DNA of 64,000 nucleotides from an uncultured Bacteroidales bacterium (GCA_944326265.1 CALVDE010000018.1:99147-163146); one strand, 5' to 3'; shown: positions 25,759 to 35,075, numbered from the stretch's first letter. Notes: generated by a model not told the origin, from the sequence alone. Translations and numbers: made by a program.

Positions 25759-27729
25759 CTATTTGTTGTAATTGTCGATACCTGTCCTGAGGAAGTTTAC
25801 GAATGCGTCTACATCCAGGTCGTAGCTTCTGGGCTCGGCCAGCAGCTTACCTCCGCGTCCCTCGAGGACGTAGCAGGGCTGGGCGTTGACACCGTAGCCG
25901 GTGTAGGCGATGTGGGAGTTGATCTTGCCGATGGTCTTCAGGGTCCTGCCGCCGGCGGTGATCCAGTCGCTCTCGTCGGCCTCTTTCTTGTCATCGCAGT
26001 AGAGGGCCACGACTACGAAGTCGTTGCGCAGCATCTCCAGCACCCTGGGGTCGGACCATACGCGGGCCTCCATCTCGCGGCAGTTGACGCAGCCGTGGCC
26101 GGTGAAGTCTATGAACAGGGGCTTGTTCACGCTCTCTGCGTATGCCCTGGCCTCCTCGAGCTCGAAGAAGCCCTGCAGGCCGTGAGGCAGATGAAGGAAG
26201 TCGCTGTATTTGGGTGCTCCGCCGGGAAGCTGTGCCTGGGTGCCGGATGTCCCGGCAACCGTTACCGTTACCGGTGCCTCGTCACCGAGCACGAAGTCCT
26301 GTGTGGTCAGAGGAGGCAGATAGCCGGAAAGGGCCTTGAGGGGCGCTCCCCACATACCGGGGATGAGGTACACCACGAAGGAGAATACGATGATCACCAG
26401 TGTGAGGCGGCCTACGCCTATGTGCTTCACCTCGTCGTCATGCGCGAAGCGGATCTTGCCCAGCAGATAGAAGCCCAGCAGGGTGAATACCACGATCCAT
26501 ATTGCCAGGTAGACCTCCCTGTCGAGTATGCCCCAGTGATAGGTCTGGTCGGCTGTCGAGAGGAACTTGAAGCCGAGGGCCACCTCTATGAATGCGATTA
26601 CGACCTTGACGGTGTTGAGCCATCCTCCGCTCTTGGGCAGCTTTTTCAGCATCGAGGGGAAGAGGGCGAATATCGTGAACGGCAGCGCGAACGCTATCGA
26701 GAACGCCAGCATGGTGAGGATAGGTGCCCAGAACTCGCCCTGTGTGGACTTGATGAGCACCATGCCTACGATAGGACCGGTGCATGAGAACGATACGAGT
26801 ACGAGCGTGAGGGCGAGGAAGAAGATGCCGCCGAAGCCCTTGGTGTCGGCCTTGGAGTCGGACTTGTTGACCAGTCTGGAAGGCATGGTGAGCTCGAAGG
26901 CTCCGAAGAAGGAGGCTGCGAATACCATGAACACCAGGAAGAAGATGATGTTGGGAAGCCAGTGCGTGGCCAGCCAGTTGAAGATGTCGGCTGTTACTGC
27001 GTCTCCTCCGACTATTCTGGTTATCAATATGATGAGGGCGATAGGAAGAGTGTAGAGGGCTACGATGAATATGCCGTACATGGCGGCTCTCATGCGTCCT
27101 TTGGCCGGTCCGCCCTCACCTTTCAGGAAGTAGGATACGGTCATCGGGACCATGGGGAACACGCAGGGGGTGAGCAGGGCCACGAATCCCCACATTATGG
27201 CCTCGAGGATCATGCCCCAGAGGCTGCCGCCTCCTCCTGAGGCCCCGTCAGCGGCCGATATGGTGGCCGTCTCCGGAAGGGCTACTGTGAACTGCTTGTC
27301 GGCCAACGGCATGCAGTTGTTCTCGTCGCAGGCCATCCACTCTACGTATATGTCCACCTGGGCGGACCTCTTCTTCAGGCGGAAATCCTGGGAGAAGGTC
27401 ACGCTGTCCTCGTAGTATCCGATTTCCATCATGAAGATGTCGTCGTAGTACCTGTAAGGCTCGGCGGATACGGTCATCTCTCCGTGCTTCTCCGCCCTGG
27501 CCGCATCGGGAGTGGAGAACTCGACGATGGTGGCGTTGGGGCCGAACTCGGTGCGGAGCGTGTCGTAGATGTGCCAGCTGGAATCGATTGCAGCCGTGAC
27601 GGATACACGGTAGAGATCTTTCTCCAGCTTCTCCACCGATGTCCTCCAGTGCGCGTGCTGCTCCTGGGCGAGTCCGGGGATGACAGCAGCTGTCAGGAAG
27701 ACGATGATTGATAAGAATATTCTTTTCAT
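25759..27729 (-). CDS. dsbD: DsbD-like thiol:disulfide interchange protein
   Basis: The start at 27729 gives MKRIFLSIIVFLTAAVIPGLA, a proper signal peptide; the longer frame to 27771 would begin inside the promoter. The 656-residue protein has three DsbD parts: an N-terminal Ig-like domain with the Cys pair 134/139 (EWMACDENNCMP), an eight-helix membrane part with conserved cysteines in LLTPCVFPMVP (Cys189) and VSFSCTGPIVG, and a C-terminal thioredoxin domain with Cys547-Val-Asn-Cys550. Electrons from cytoplasmic thioredoxin pass through it to the periplasm. It leads a four-gene operon with the Omp28-like lipoprotein, TlpA and the barrel. Confidence 0.93.
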   Translation of the reverse strand: MKRIFLSIIVFLTAAVIPGLAQEQHAHWRTSVEKLEKDLYRVSVTAAIDSSWHIYDTLRTEFGPNATIVEFSTPDAARAEKHGEMTVSAEPYRYYDDIFMMEIGYYEDSVTFSQDFRLKKRSAQVDIYVEWMACDENNCMPLADKQFTVALPETATISAADGASGGGGSLWGMILEAIMWGFVALLTPCVFPMVPMTVSYFLKGEGGPAKGRMRAAMYGIFIVALYTLPIALIILITRIVGGDAVTADIFNWLATHWLPNIIFFLVFMVFAASFFGAFELTMPSRLVNKSDSKADTKGFGGIFFLALTLVLVSFSCTGPIVGMVLIKSTQGEFWAPILTMLAFSIAFALPFTIFALFPSMLKKLPKSGGWLNTVKVVIAFIEVALGFKFLSTADQTYHWGILDREVYLAIWIVVFTLLGFYLLGKIRFAHDDEVKHIGVGRLTLVIIVFSFVVYLIPGMWGAPLKALSGYLPPLTTQDFVLGDEAPVTVTVAGTSGTQAQLPGGAPKYSDFLHLPHGLQGFFELEEARAYAESVNKPLFIDFTGHGCVNCREMEARVWSDPRVLEMLRNDFVVVALYCDDKKEADESDWITAGGRTLKTIGKINSHIAYTGYGVNAQPCYVLEGRGGKLLAEPRSYDLDVDAFVNFLRTGIDNYNK

Positions 27730-27768
27730 GCGCTGTTTGAAATTATCGAACTGTAATATAAAACAGTG

Positions 27769-27798
27769 CAAATTTATAAAAGGAGCCTAAAAAACAAA
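27769..27798 (-). promoter_or_regulatory. promoter of the dsbD operon
   Basis: On the minus strand TTTG (27798-27795) and TAAATTTG (27776-27769) are 18 bases apart, a good -33/-7 pair. The -7 box is followed by CAC. Predicted leader is about 35 bases to the ATG at 27729. It faces the divergent promoter at 27942-27973 across an AT-rich intergenic stretch. Confidence 0.7.
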
Positions 27799-27941
27799 AA
27801 AATTGCTATTAAATTTAATGACAAATCGGCAAAAATTGTCAAATCTGTAACGAATGGTCTGAGCGCTAGAGAGTAAATTATGCGTAAAAAGGCATTGATT
27901 TTGCTGCAAAAAGATTTGCATTTTTATTTGCATCTATTAAT

Positions 27942-27973
27942 TTTGTACCAGTTTTAGTGTAAACATACTTTTG
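27942..27973 (+). promoter_or_regulatory. promoter of the second Omp28-like lipoprotein gene
   Basis: TTTG (27942-27945) is 20 bases from TACTTTTG (27966-27973), an excellent -33/-7 match. The first ATG of the gene lies only one base after the -7 box, so transcription should start at or just past that ATG; see the gene entry for the start question. Confidence 0.75.
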
Positions 27974-27974
27974 T

Positions 27975-29429
27975 ATGACCCGGAATTACCTTTTTACCTT
28001 TATGACTGTACTCTGTGCAGTCTCCGTTCTGTGTGCTGCCGTATCGTGTGACGGCGGTGAGGACGGCGGTCCCGGAACTCTTACCGGGGATGCTACCTTT
28101 ATATTAGAGTCTGCCGAGGGCAGTGCGGATACCGCCGCCCTCGAGTTCAACGGCCCCTGGGAAGTGACCGGCGCGCCCTCATGGTGCGATGTCTCTCCCG
28201 CTTCAGGCGAGGCCGGTAAATACGTGCTTACAGTTACGGCTTCTTCCGTCAATGAGGATTTTGCGGAGCGCGAGGGCGTGATTACCGTCGTAGTGGACGG
28301 TTCCGCCGAGGTCGCTTATCAGGTCTATCAGCGCGGAGTTCCCGGACTGAGATTCTCGGTCGAGGACGCATACGCTTCTGACGGTGGCGGAGAGATACGC
28401 ATCCCCGCCGAGGGCAACATAGACATGGACCCTTCGTTCATAAGCTGTGATTCGGACTGGATCGGGTATGTATCGGCTGAGGCTTCCGAACCCTCGTATC
28501 TCTCGGACGGGGAGACCCTTTCCGAGTATTGGACCGGTGCCCTGGTGCTGTCTGTCTCCGCGAACGGGACAGGAGCGGCCCGCGATGCGGTTGTGGCCCT
28601 GAATGGCCGGGGTGTCACCTCCGAGGTGACGGTGCATCAGGTCGCACCCGTGGACTGGGACAGGACATTCTATCGCCGCAGCACCTTGCTGCGCTTCACG
28701 GCCACGTGGTGCGGATTCTGTCCTATCATGAATGCGGCGTTCGAGCAGGCAGTGGAGGAGAAGCCCGGCAGATTCGTCGCGCTCAACGTCCATCCCTACA
28801 ACTCGGAGGGCGGTCTCAGCTGGGAAGGCACTGAGGACTTGCAGAGTCTTTACGGTGTGACGGACTATCCGTCCGCCATTTTCAACGGATTCGCCAAATT
28901 CATCAATACCTCCTCGTCAGGCTCCACAGCCAGGATCATGACGCTTCTGGCAGACGAGGCCGTGGAGGATTATCCCTCTCAGACCAACATCATGGCAGCC
29001 GCTTCGACCACAGGCAACCGCATGGTGCAGGTGGATGCTTTCATAGCTGCCCGTGAGGACGGGAACTACCGCGTCACCGTCATGGTGCTCGAGAACGGCA
29101 TAGTATATCAGCAGACAGATAACAGCGCGCCTCAGGGAGCGCAGACAGATTACGTGCACAACCACATCGTCCGGGGTGCCCTGACAGATGTGGCCGGTGA
29201 TCCCGTCGCCGGTCTTACTGCCGGTACGACGGCCCATGTGTCTGTGTCCGGAACGCTGCCTGCAAGCATCAGTGATATGGACAACGCCTACGTGGTCGTA
29301 TTCGTTACACGCGATGCGGATGCCGGGAGCGGAGTGCCCCAGGTAACGGTGCTCGATACCGGCGAGATCGTGGACAACGTCGTGGAGGTTCCGCTTGACG
29401 GCATGACAGAATATAAGTACGAAGAATAA
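27975..29429 (+). CDS. BACON plus Omp28/thioredoxin-like lipoprotein with CGFC motif
   Basis: The 484-residue product is a paralogue of the minus-strand protein at 24323-25738. Its lipoprotein signal ends in VSC followed by DGGEDGG, an acidic surface-export-like start. A BACON domain (about 35-115) and a second Ig-like segment precede the thioredoxin-like domain, where Cys246-Gly-Phe-Cys249 sits in RFTATWCGFCP and YGVTDYPSAIFNG gives the cis-Pro loop. The ATG at 27975 supplies the basic residue (MTRNYLF) a signal peptide needs, but the promoter implies that transcription starts beside or after it; ATG 28002 is the alternative. It is divergent from the dsbD operon. Confidence 0.85.
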   Translation: MTRNYLFTFMTVLCAVSVLCAAVSCDGGEDGGPGTLTGDATFILESAEGSADTAALEFNGPWEVTGAPSWCDVSPASGEAGKYVLTVTASSVNEDFAEREGVITVVVDGSAEVAYQVYQRGVPGLRFSVEDAYASDGGGEIRIPAEGNIDMDPSFISCDSDWIGYVSAEASEPSYLSDGETLSEYWTGALVLSVSANGTGAARDAVVALNGRGVTSEVTVHQVAPVDWDRTFYRRSTLLRFTATWCGFCPIMNAAFEQAVEEKPGRFVALNVHPYNSEGGLSWEGTEDLQSLYGVTDYPSAIFNGFAKFINTSSSGSTARIMTLLADEAVEDYPSQTNIMAAASTTGNRMVQVDAFIAAREDGNYRVTVMVLENGIVYQQTDNSAPQGAQTDYVHNHIVRGALTDVAGDPVAGLTAGTTAHVSVSGTLPASISDMDNAYVVVFVTRDADAGSGVPQVTVLDTGEIVDNVVEVPLDGMTEYKYEE

Positions 29430-29480
29430 TTAAACATCAACGATAACACAAACACTATTACGTTTTACCGATTACCAATT

Positions 29481-32018
29481 ATGAACAAGCTGATTAAGAT
29501 TATCGCAATCGCTTCCGCGCTGACTCTTCTGTTCAGTGCCTGCCGGGAGAAGGAGACTTCTTCCGCAACGATCAAGGCAGACTCCATGGAGATTCCCGGA
29601 GATGCCGGTGACTATACGCTGTCTTTCAGTATTGACGGATATGTATCCGGAGTTCCCGTAGAGGCAAAGGCAGATGTAGACTGGATTACCATCAACAACG
29701 TCCAGCAGGGCGCAGAGGGTAAGGTGGAGTTCTCCGCCACTCAGAACGACAGCTCTCCCCGCGAGGGCCGTATCACCCTGTCATACGAAGGCGCGCAGGA
29801 CAAGGTGGTGTATGTGGACCAGATGACTTACGGTGTTGACCCTGACGCTGCTTTCAAGATAGACGTACAGGTGCTCTCCGCCTACAGCGCAACTGTCACC
29901 TACACTCCTGTATCTTATAATGACGGTTACCTCTTCCTGGTGATGGATGCCGCTGGTTTCGAGAGATACCTCAGCTACGGCACCATGGACAGCCTCTTCG
30001 CTTCCGACCTGGAGTGGCTGCTGTTTCAGGCCGACTACAACGACATGACTCTCGAGCAGTTCTTCGAGAGAGCCGCTCAAGTGTATGCGCTGAAGGGCGG
30101 TGTGACCGAGATGCTTTACTCCGACCTCGACCGTGAGAGCGAGTACTATGCTTACTGCTACGGTCTGAACGGAGACGGTGTGCCCCAGACCGAGGTGGTC
30201 TACAAGAAATTCAAGACCGAGGTGGTGCAGACAGTCGACATGACATTTACCGGACGTGCCACCGATATCACCAAGTATTCCGCAAAACTGGAGATTGAGC
30301 CTTCTACCGACGAGTATTATTATTTCTATACATACGTGTCCGAGATGGATATGGCTCTCTATGACCTGTACGCCATCATGGACAACATGGTCCTGAATGT
30401 CAAGGCATACGCCGAGGAGCTCGGCATACCTGTTACCGATTACCTGTGCAAGGGTGATGACAAGTCCGACGCATCAGGACTGTGGGCCGGAACCGAGTAC
30501 ACCGTGGTGGCCTGGGGTATGGATGAGGCCGGCAACCCGACCACAGTTCCTCAGGTGGCGTTCACCTTCGATACTCCCAGCGAGGAGATAGTGGACGACT
30601 GTACTTTCGAGATTACCTGCCCTGAGGTGAAGGATATGGACATCCTCGTACACGTGAAGCCTTCCAACAACGAGACCAGATACTACATCGCGGTTATCGA
30701 CTCCAGCATCTGCGTCGGATACAACGACGAGCAGATGGCCCAGCGTATCATCAACATGGAGCAGGCCCGTATGGAAAGCGGCTCTTACCCTGCATACGAG
30801 GGCGTTACCTGGGAGAACTTCCCCTGGCTGTATACAGGCGAGCAGGAGTTCTGGGCTCAGGATGACCTCGACTGGACCTTCAAGCCCGAGACTTTGTATC
30901 AGATCTATGTATTCGGTATAAGCAACACAGGCGAGCGTACCACAGCCGTGGCCCGCATTGATCAGCGTACAGCCGAGGCCGAGGAGTCGGGCATGACATT
31001 CCAGGCAGAGGTTACTGAGGAAGACTGGCATCAGGCCACATGGCACTTCACTCCCAGTGCGGAGGACGAATACTGGCTGCCTTTCCTGATCACCACCGAC
31101 GACCTCCTGCTTTACAGGACAGCTGACGGCGGCATTGACGAGGATCTGCTGGTAGAGGACATCATCCACTACTATGACAACAGCGTGCTCTACTATCTGC
31201 AGAAAGGTACCCGCGACGTGCTCTTCAGCCATATCTCCGATACCGACTACACCATGCTGGTATGCGGATGGGCCGGAGTCAACTCCACTCCTTTCTTTGA
31301 GTTCCCCTACAAGTCGCCCGCCATACCTTTCGACCAGAGCGACGCTGACCTCACCGCCACCTACGAGCTCTTCGACGGAGCCGACCTGTACGAGATGGAT
31401 CCCGAGCGCTGGGAGGGCAGTCAGGATGTCTGCGTAATGTACATCAAGTTCAATCCCAACGAACATGCGGCACACTGGTACGGCGGTGTATGGCCACCTG
31501 TATCCAGCTACTCTGACGTAGGAGGCGTACATCAGCTCCTCATTCTGGACATGAACCCCACCGTATCGTTCGTAGACGAGCACAGAGGTACGATCCAGCC
31601 TTGGTTCGACAATACCTGGAGCTTCTCTTACGTGGCCGAGGGAGCTGACGGAACATTCGGTCCTTGGCACTACGAGGAGTTCACTCCCCAGAGAGGTGTC
31701 AACATGGAGGATCCTTATGACTTCTGGACCAACCCTGATCAGAACAGCATGATTATGTCCATACCCAAGAACTTCCAGCAGAAGGCCGATGCCATGCTTC
31801 TCGAGCAGGCCAAGGCTTCTCTGAAGAGCGAGACTCCCGCAGTCCTGCCTTCCGAGCAGACAGTGGAGAATCCTTACGCGCGCACCATACCTTCTTATAT
31901 TACGGCTGACAAGCCCGTGAAGGAATCCATGCATGACTGGAAGAAGGGTATAGAGGACCGCGTTGTCCTCAAGCGTACCGGAGGCCGCCACGGCAACGGT
32001 ATCGCCGAGACCCGGTAG
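29481..32018 (+). CDS. large BACON-domain lipoprotein, function unknown
   Basis: The 845-residue lipoprotein (lipobox FSAC, then REKETSS) has an N-terminal BACON domain (about 30-117: SMEIPGDAGDYTLSFSIDG, DVDWITINN, SPREGRITLSYEGAQDKVVYVDQM). After it come three or four fibronectin-like modules with a shared pattern: a strand such as VLSAYSATVTYTP, YSAKLEIEPSTDEYYYFYTY or WHQATWHFTPSAEDEYWLPFL, then helical inserts and LWAGTEYTVVAWG-type ends. There is no recognised catalytic motif. It starts 51 bases after the CGFC lipoprotein gene and is likely co-transcribed with it. Surface exposure is inferred. Confidence 0.8.
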   Translation: MNKLIKIIAIASALTLLFSACREKETSSATIKADSMEIPGDAGDYTLSFSIDGYVSGVPVEAKADVDWITINNVQQGAEGKVEFSATQNDSSPREGRITLSYEGAQDKVVYVDQMTYGVDPDAAFKIDVQVLSAYSATVTYTPVSYNDGYLFLVMDAAGFERYLSYGTMDSLFASDLEWLLFQADYNDMTLEQFFERAAQVYALKGGVTEMLYSDLDRESEYYAYCYGLNGDGVPQTEVVYKKFKTEVVQTVDMTFTGRATDITKYSAKLEIEPSTDEYYYFYTYVSEMDMALYDLYAIMDNMVLNVKAYAEELGIPVTDYLCKGDDKSDASGLWAGTEYTVVAWGMDEAGNPTTVPQVAFTFDTPSEEIVDDCTFEITCPEVKDMDILVHVKPSNNETRYYIAVIDSSICVGYNDEQMAQRIINMEQARMESGSYPAYEGVTWENFPWLYTGEQEFWAQDDLDWTFKPETLYQIYVFGISNTGERTTAVARIDQRTAEAEESGMTFQAEVTEEDWHQATWHFTPSAEDEYWLPFLITTDDLLLYRTADGGIDEDLLVEDIIHYYDNSVLYYLQKGTRDVLFSHISDTDYTMLVCGWAGVNSTPFFEFPYKSPAIPFDQSDADLTATYELFDGADLYEMDPERWEGSQDVCVMYIKFNPNEHAAHWYGGVWPPVSSYSDVGGVHQLLILDMNPTVSFVDEHRGTIQPWFDNTWSFSYVAEGADGTFGPWHYEEFTPQRGVNMEDPYDFWTNPDQNSMIMSIPKNFQQKADAMLLEQAKASLKSETPAVLPSEQTVENPYARTIPSYITADKPVKESMHDWKKGIEDRVVLKRTGGRHGNGIAETR

Positions 32019-32032
32019 TATGAGATGACCCG

Positions 32033-32065
32033 AACCCCGAAAGTAAAGCGAAAACTTTCGGGGTT
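32033..32065 (+). terminator. 12-bp perfect hairpin between two lipoprotein genes
   Basis: AACCCCGAAAGT (32033-32044) and ACTTTCGGGGTT (32054-32065) are exact reverse complements with a 9-base loop. Only TACATCATATCTTTT follows, so the T run is poor and late. It begins 14 bases after the stop codon and most likely ends or trims the upstream transcript. Confidence 0.7.
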
Positions 32066-32101
32066 TACATCATATCTTTTAACCCCTTAAATCACAAATC
32101 A

Positions 32102-34663
32102 ATGAACTTAAGACCATTTATCGCATTGCTGGCGGCCATGCCGCTGGCATTCATCGGAGGCTGTACGCCGGACGAGACGGTGGAGCCTCCCGTAATCACA
32201 GTAGAGAACAGCAGCATCACGGTGCCCGCTGACGCTCACACCGGCAAACTGACCTACAGTATCACGAATCCTGTAGAAGGCAGTCAGGTGGAAGCCGAGT
32301 CCAACCAGGACTGGATCCATACATTCAACTACGACACGGAGAACACTATAACGTTTGAGGTTGATGCCAACGTCTCGGATGAAAGGACTGCCGAGATAAC
32401 CATTTCCTATCCCCAGGCCGAGCCCGTTACGGTGACCGTCACTCAGATGGCTGCCGGCGAGTCCATCGCCCTGGATCCCGAGACCCTGTCTTTCCTGCCT
32501 GCCGGCGGAGACCTTAGCGTTACCGTCAACAGCGGCCGTGCATGGGTCATGACCGGTGAGTCCGATTGGGTGAGCGCATCTGCCGCTTCCGGTGACCCCG
32601 GTGCGCAGGTGACATTCACCGCACAGGCCAATGAGAGCGACGAGCCCCGCGAAGCCACATTCCAGTTCATCTGTGGCACCAACGTCGTTCCCCTCACTGT
32701 TACCCAGAGCTTTGCAGGTCGTATCATCGTAGAGAAGGCAGAGTATGACATCCCCGGAACGGCCAACACGTTCAGCATCGCGCTCCAGTCCAACATGAGC
32801 GATGTCAAGGTCGAGATCACCGAGGGTTCCGACTGGCTGACCGATGTCACTACGAAGGCCATGCAGGACATGAGTTTTGAGTTCTCCGCCACTGAAAACG
32901 AAGGAGATGAGACGAGGACAGCCGTGGTAGTGTTCTCAAACGCCGATGCCTCTGAGCAGGTGGCGGTGAACCAGGAGCCTTCGTTCCCCAGCGACGTGCT
33001 TACCCGTGTCACTGACGAGGAATTCAAGACTTACCTCAGGGATAACTTCGATACCGACGGTGACGGCACCATCAGCCGCTCCGAGGCCCAGGCTGTAACC
33101 AGCATGGACTGCAGCTACAGCAATATCATTTCTGCTGCCGGAATCGAGTATTTCGAGAATCTGTCAACCGTGAACTTCAATTCCTGCTATATGATGACAG
33201 AACTCAATCTGAGCAATATGCCCAATCTTACGGTAGTAGAGCTCAATTCCTGCAACAGACTTGAGACACTGAATCTCGAAGGAAGCGATGCATTAGTGGA
33301 GCTTAATATCGGTCTCTGCAGTGCATTGACATCTGTAGATCTTTCAGGCAAGGCTGCCCTGGAGAACTTATCCGCTTACAGCAGTGGTCTTACCTCAATT
33401 GACGTGTCTGAGTGTCCTGCCTTGGTACTCCTTTCAGTGTATGGCTCCGAGGGCATAACCGAGATAGATGTCACCAACAACCCCGAGCTGGTAAGTCTCT
33501 CAGTGCCGAATATCGCCTCCGTAGACCTGACCAACAATACCAAGTTGGAAAGCCTGTCTGTGAACAGTGACAGATTGTCGTCTATAGATCTGAGTGCCAA
33601 CACTGAATTGCGCTCACTCGGTTTCACCAACTGTACGTTTACTACAGTAGACCACACTATGTGCCCGGAACTCAGTTCGCTCAGTTTCGACTATTGCTCT
33701 AATCTGACGACGATAGACATCAGCAAGAATATGAAGCTCAACTCGCTGTCCACATATATGTGCAACAATATTCAGGTGCTGTACATGACAGAAGGACAGT
33801 ACGTTCCTACGATTAACGGTATCGGCTCCGATCTGATTCAGTATAAGGATATGGAGTATCCCTACGACTTGGCGGCAGGGATAGCTGATCCAAACCTGAA
33901 GAAGGCTGTCATAAATCAGTGTGACTGGTATGAGCCTTGGGATGTCATTACTGAGGATGAGGCTCCGTATCTTACAAGTCTGGATGCTTCAGGAAGAGAG
34001 ATAGAGTCTCTTACCGGTCTGGATTATTTCACTTCACTGAGGGAAATAAATGCCTCGAACAACGCTATTACTGAGGTGGATCTTTCCTCACTGCAGAATC
34101 TGGAAGTGCTTAATCTGTCAAACAACCAGATAACATCCATCGATCTGACGCGTAACCCTAATATCCGCGAGCTTTATCTCGATCATAACAGCTTGACATC
34201 CATCGAGCTTCAGAAAGACGAACTGGTGGAATGCGATCTGTCATACAACAACATGACATCGCTTCAGTTGGATTATGCTACCAATCTGATATCACTGAAT
34301 GTCTCCAACAATCAGATTGAGGATCTGGATGTTCACATGAACGAAGCGATGCAGGACTTCGACTGCAGCAACAACCAGATCAGTTACTTCAACATCTGGT
34401 CGCTTAGTGGAATCGTGAACTTCAACTGCAGCAACAATCCTGTGTCGGATCTCAGCCAGACCACTTATCTGGTCAATATGGAGACACTCAATGTAAGCAA
34501 TACTGACCTGATTACATTGAACCTCAGCGAGAACACATTGTTGAGACAGCTTATAGCAACTGGTTGTGAAAGTCTTACAGACATATATGTCGGTGACAAT
34601 ACGATTTCGGACATGCAGGTTGATGATGGTGTGAACATTGTAAACGGTGCTCCCGGGGAGTAA
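32102..34663 (+). CDS. lipoprotein with three BACON-like domains, EF-hand loop and leucine-rich repeats
   Basis: The 853-residue lipoprotein (lipobox GGC, then TPDETVE, an acidic surface-export-like start) has three successive BACON-type domains (about 30-107, 112-195, 200-283; each with DW- or W-containing strands and a TVTQ-type end). Asp317-Thr-Asp319-Gly-Asp321-Gly-Thr-Ile-Ser-Arg-Ser-Glu328 is a textbook EF-hand calcium loop. From about 345 to 840 run some 20 leucine-rich repeats of about 21 residues (LxxLxLSNNxITSIDLT type), interrupted near 590-640. LRR proteins of this style bind proteins or glycans, often host molecules. The repeat region looks less GC-rich than the N-terminal half. 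Confidence 0.85.
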   Translation: MNLRPFIALLAAMPLAFIGGCTPDETVEPPVITVENSSITVPADAHTGKLTYSITNPVEGSQVEAESNQDWIHTFNYDTENTITFEVDANVSDERTAEITISYPQAEPVTVTVTQMAAGESIALDPETLSFLPAGGDLSVTVNSGRAWVMTGESDWVSASAASGDPGAQVTFTAQANESDEPREATFQFICGTNVVPLTVTQSFAGRIIVEKAEYDIPGTANTFSIALQSNMSDVKVEITEGSDWLTDVTTKAMQDMSFEFSATENEGDETRTAVVVFSNADASEQVAVNQEPSFPSDVLTRVTDEEFKTYLRDNFDTDGDGTISRSEAQAVTSMDCSYSNIISAAGIEYFENLSTVNFNSCYMMTELNLSNMPNLTVVELNSCNRLETLNLEGSDALVELNIGLCSALTSVDLSGKAALENLSAYSSGLTSIDVSECPALVLLSVYGSEGITEIDVTNNPELVSLSVPNIASVDLTNNTKLESLSVNSDRLSSIDLSANTELRSLGFTNCTFTTVDHTMCPELSSLSFDYCSNLTTIDISKNMKLNSLSTYMCNNIQVLYMTEGQYVPTINGIGSDLIQYKDMEYPYDLAAGIADPNLKKAVINQCDWYEPWDVITEDEAPYLTSLDASGREIESLTGLDYFTSLREINASNNAITEVDLSSLQNLEVLNLSNNQITSIDLTRNPNIRELYLDHNSLTSIELQKDELVECDLSYNNMTSLQLDYATNLISLNVSNNQIEDLDVHMNEAMQDFDCSNNQISYFNIWSLSGIVNFNCSNNPVSDLSQTTYLVNMETLNVSNTDLITLNLSENTLLRQLIATGCESLTDIYVGDNTISDMQVDDGVNIVNGAPGE

Positions 34664-34692
34664 TCCTGGCGTGACTGAAATTTCATGAATGT

Positions 34693-34727
34693 GAGGAGTG
34701 GCTCTGTCAGAGTCGCTCCTCTTTTTT
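34693..34727 (+). terminator. rho-independent terminator after the LRR lipoprotein gene
   Basis: GAGGAG pairs with CTCCTC and CTCT with AGAG in a long stem around a 3-base loop (GTC), with G-T pairs between, followed by six T (34722-34727). Confidence 0.9.
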
Positions 34728-35043
34728 ATCGTATCGATAAGATATGAGCCGTTGCTTTATGGGCAGATAGTCGTTGGTATACGGAAAGAGAATATGGCCA
34801 ACGGCTTTATTATAGCATCAACGGAAGGCAGAAGATCACTGCTGTTTTGCAACTACCTGTTATACAGATACTTGAGGAAGAGGCATGCTCTTCCTGACCT
34901 GAAAAAACATGGCGAAAAGATCGGTGATACTTTGTAATGACTTCATTGTCAATGATATACAAAGGCAAGATGCTGCACGGCATGCAGTTGTACGCCGACA
35001 AAATCGCAATTCATGGTACAGAAGAAATTAAGGGCTGAGTATG
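34728..35043. other. 316-base stretch with no supportable gene; possible decayed coding remnant
   Basis: Nothing clear sits between the two terminators. A frame of 79 codons runs from inside the upstream terminator to 34937 and ends RYLRKRHALPDLKKHGEKIG, and a short frame of 33 codons begins at 34938 overlapping its stop (TAATG). Neither has a promoter, ribosome site or recognised motif. Base composition is lower in GC than the neighbours, which fits relic DNA. Confidence 0.5.
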
Positions 35044-35075
35044 AAAAAGGGCTGTCCCGAGGTGGAACGGCCCTT
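35044..35075 (-). terminator. terminator of the barrel gene (minus strand)
   Basis: On the minus strand AAGGGCCGT pairs with ACAGCCCTT (one G-T pair), followed by five T. It is 25 bases past the stop at 35100. Confidence 0.8.

Noticed and set aside
33200..34600. Periodic similarity in the LRR region as a DNA repeat array
   Set aside because: The period reflects about 21-residue protein repeats; DNA copies are diverged and not a CRISPR or transposon.
34698..34937. 79-codon frame after the LRR gene as a possible small gene
   Set aside because: It starts inside a terminator, has no promoter or ribosome site and no recognisable domain; kept only as a possible relic.
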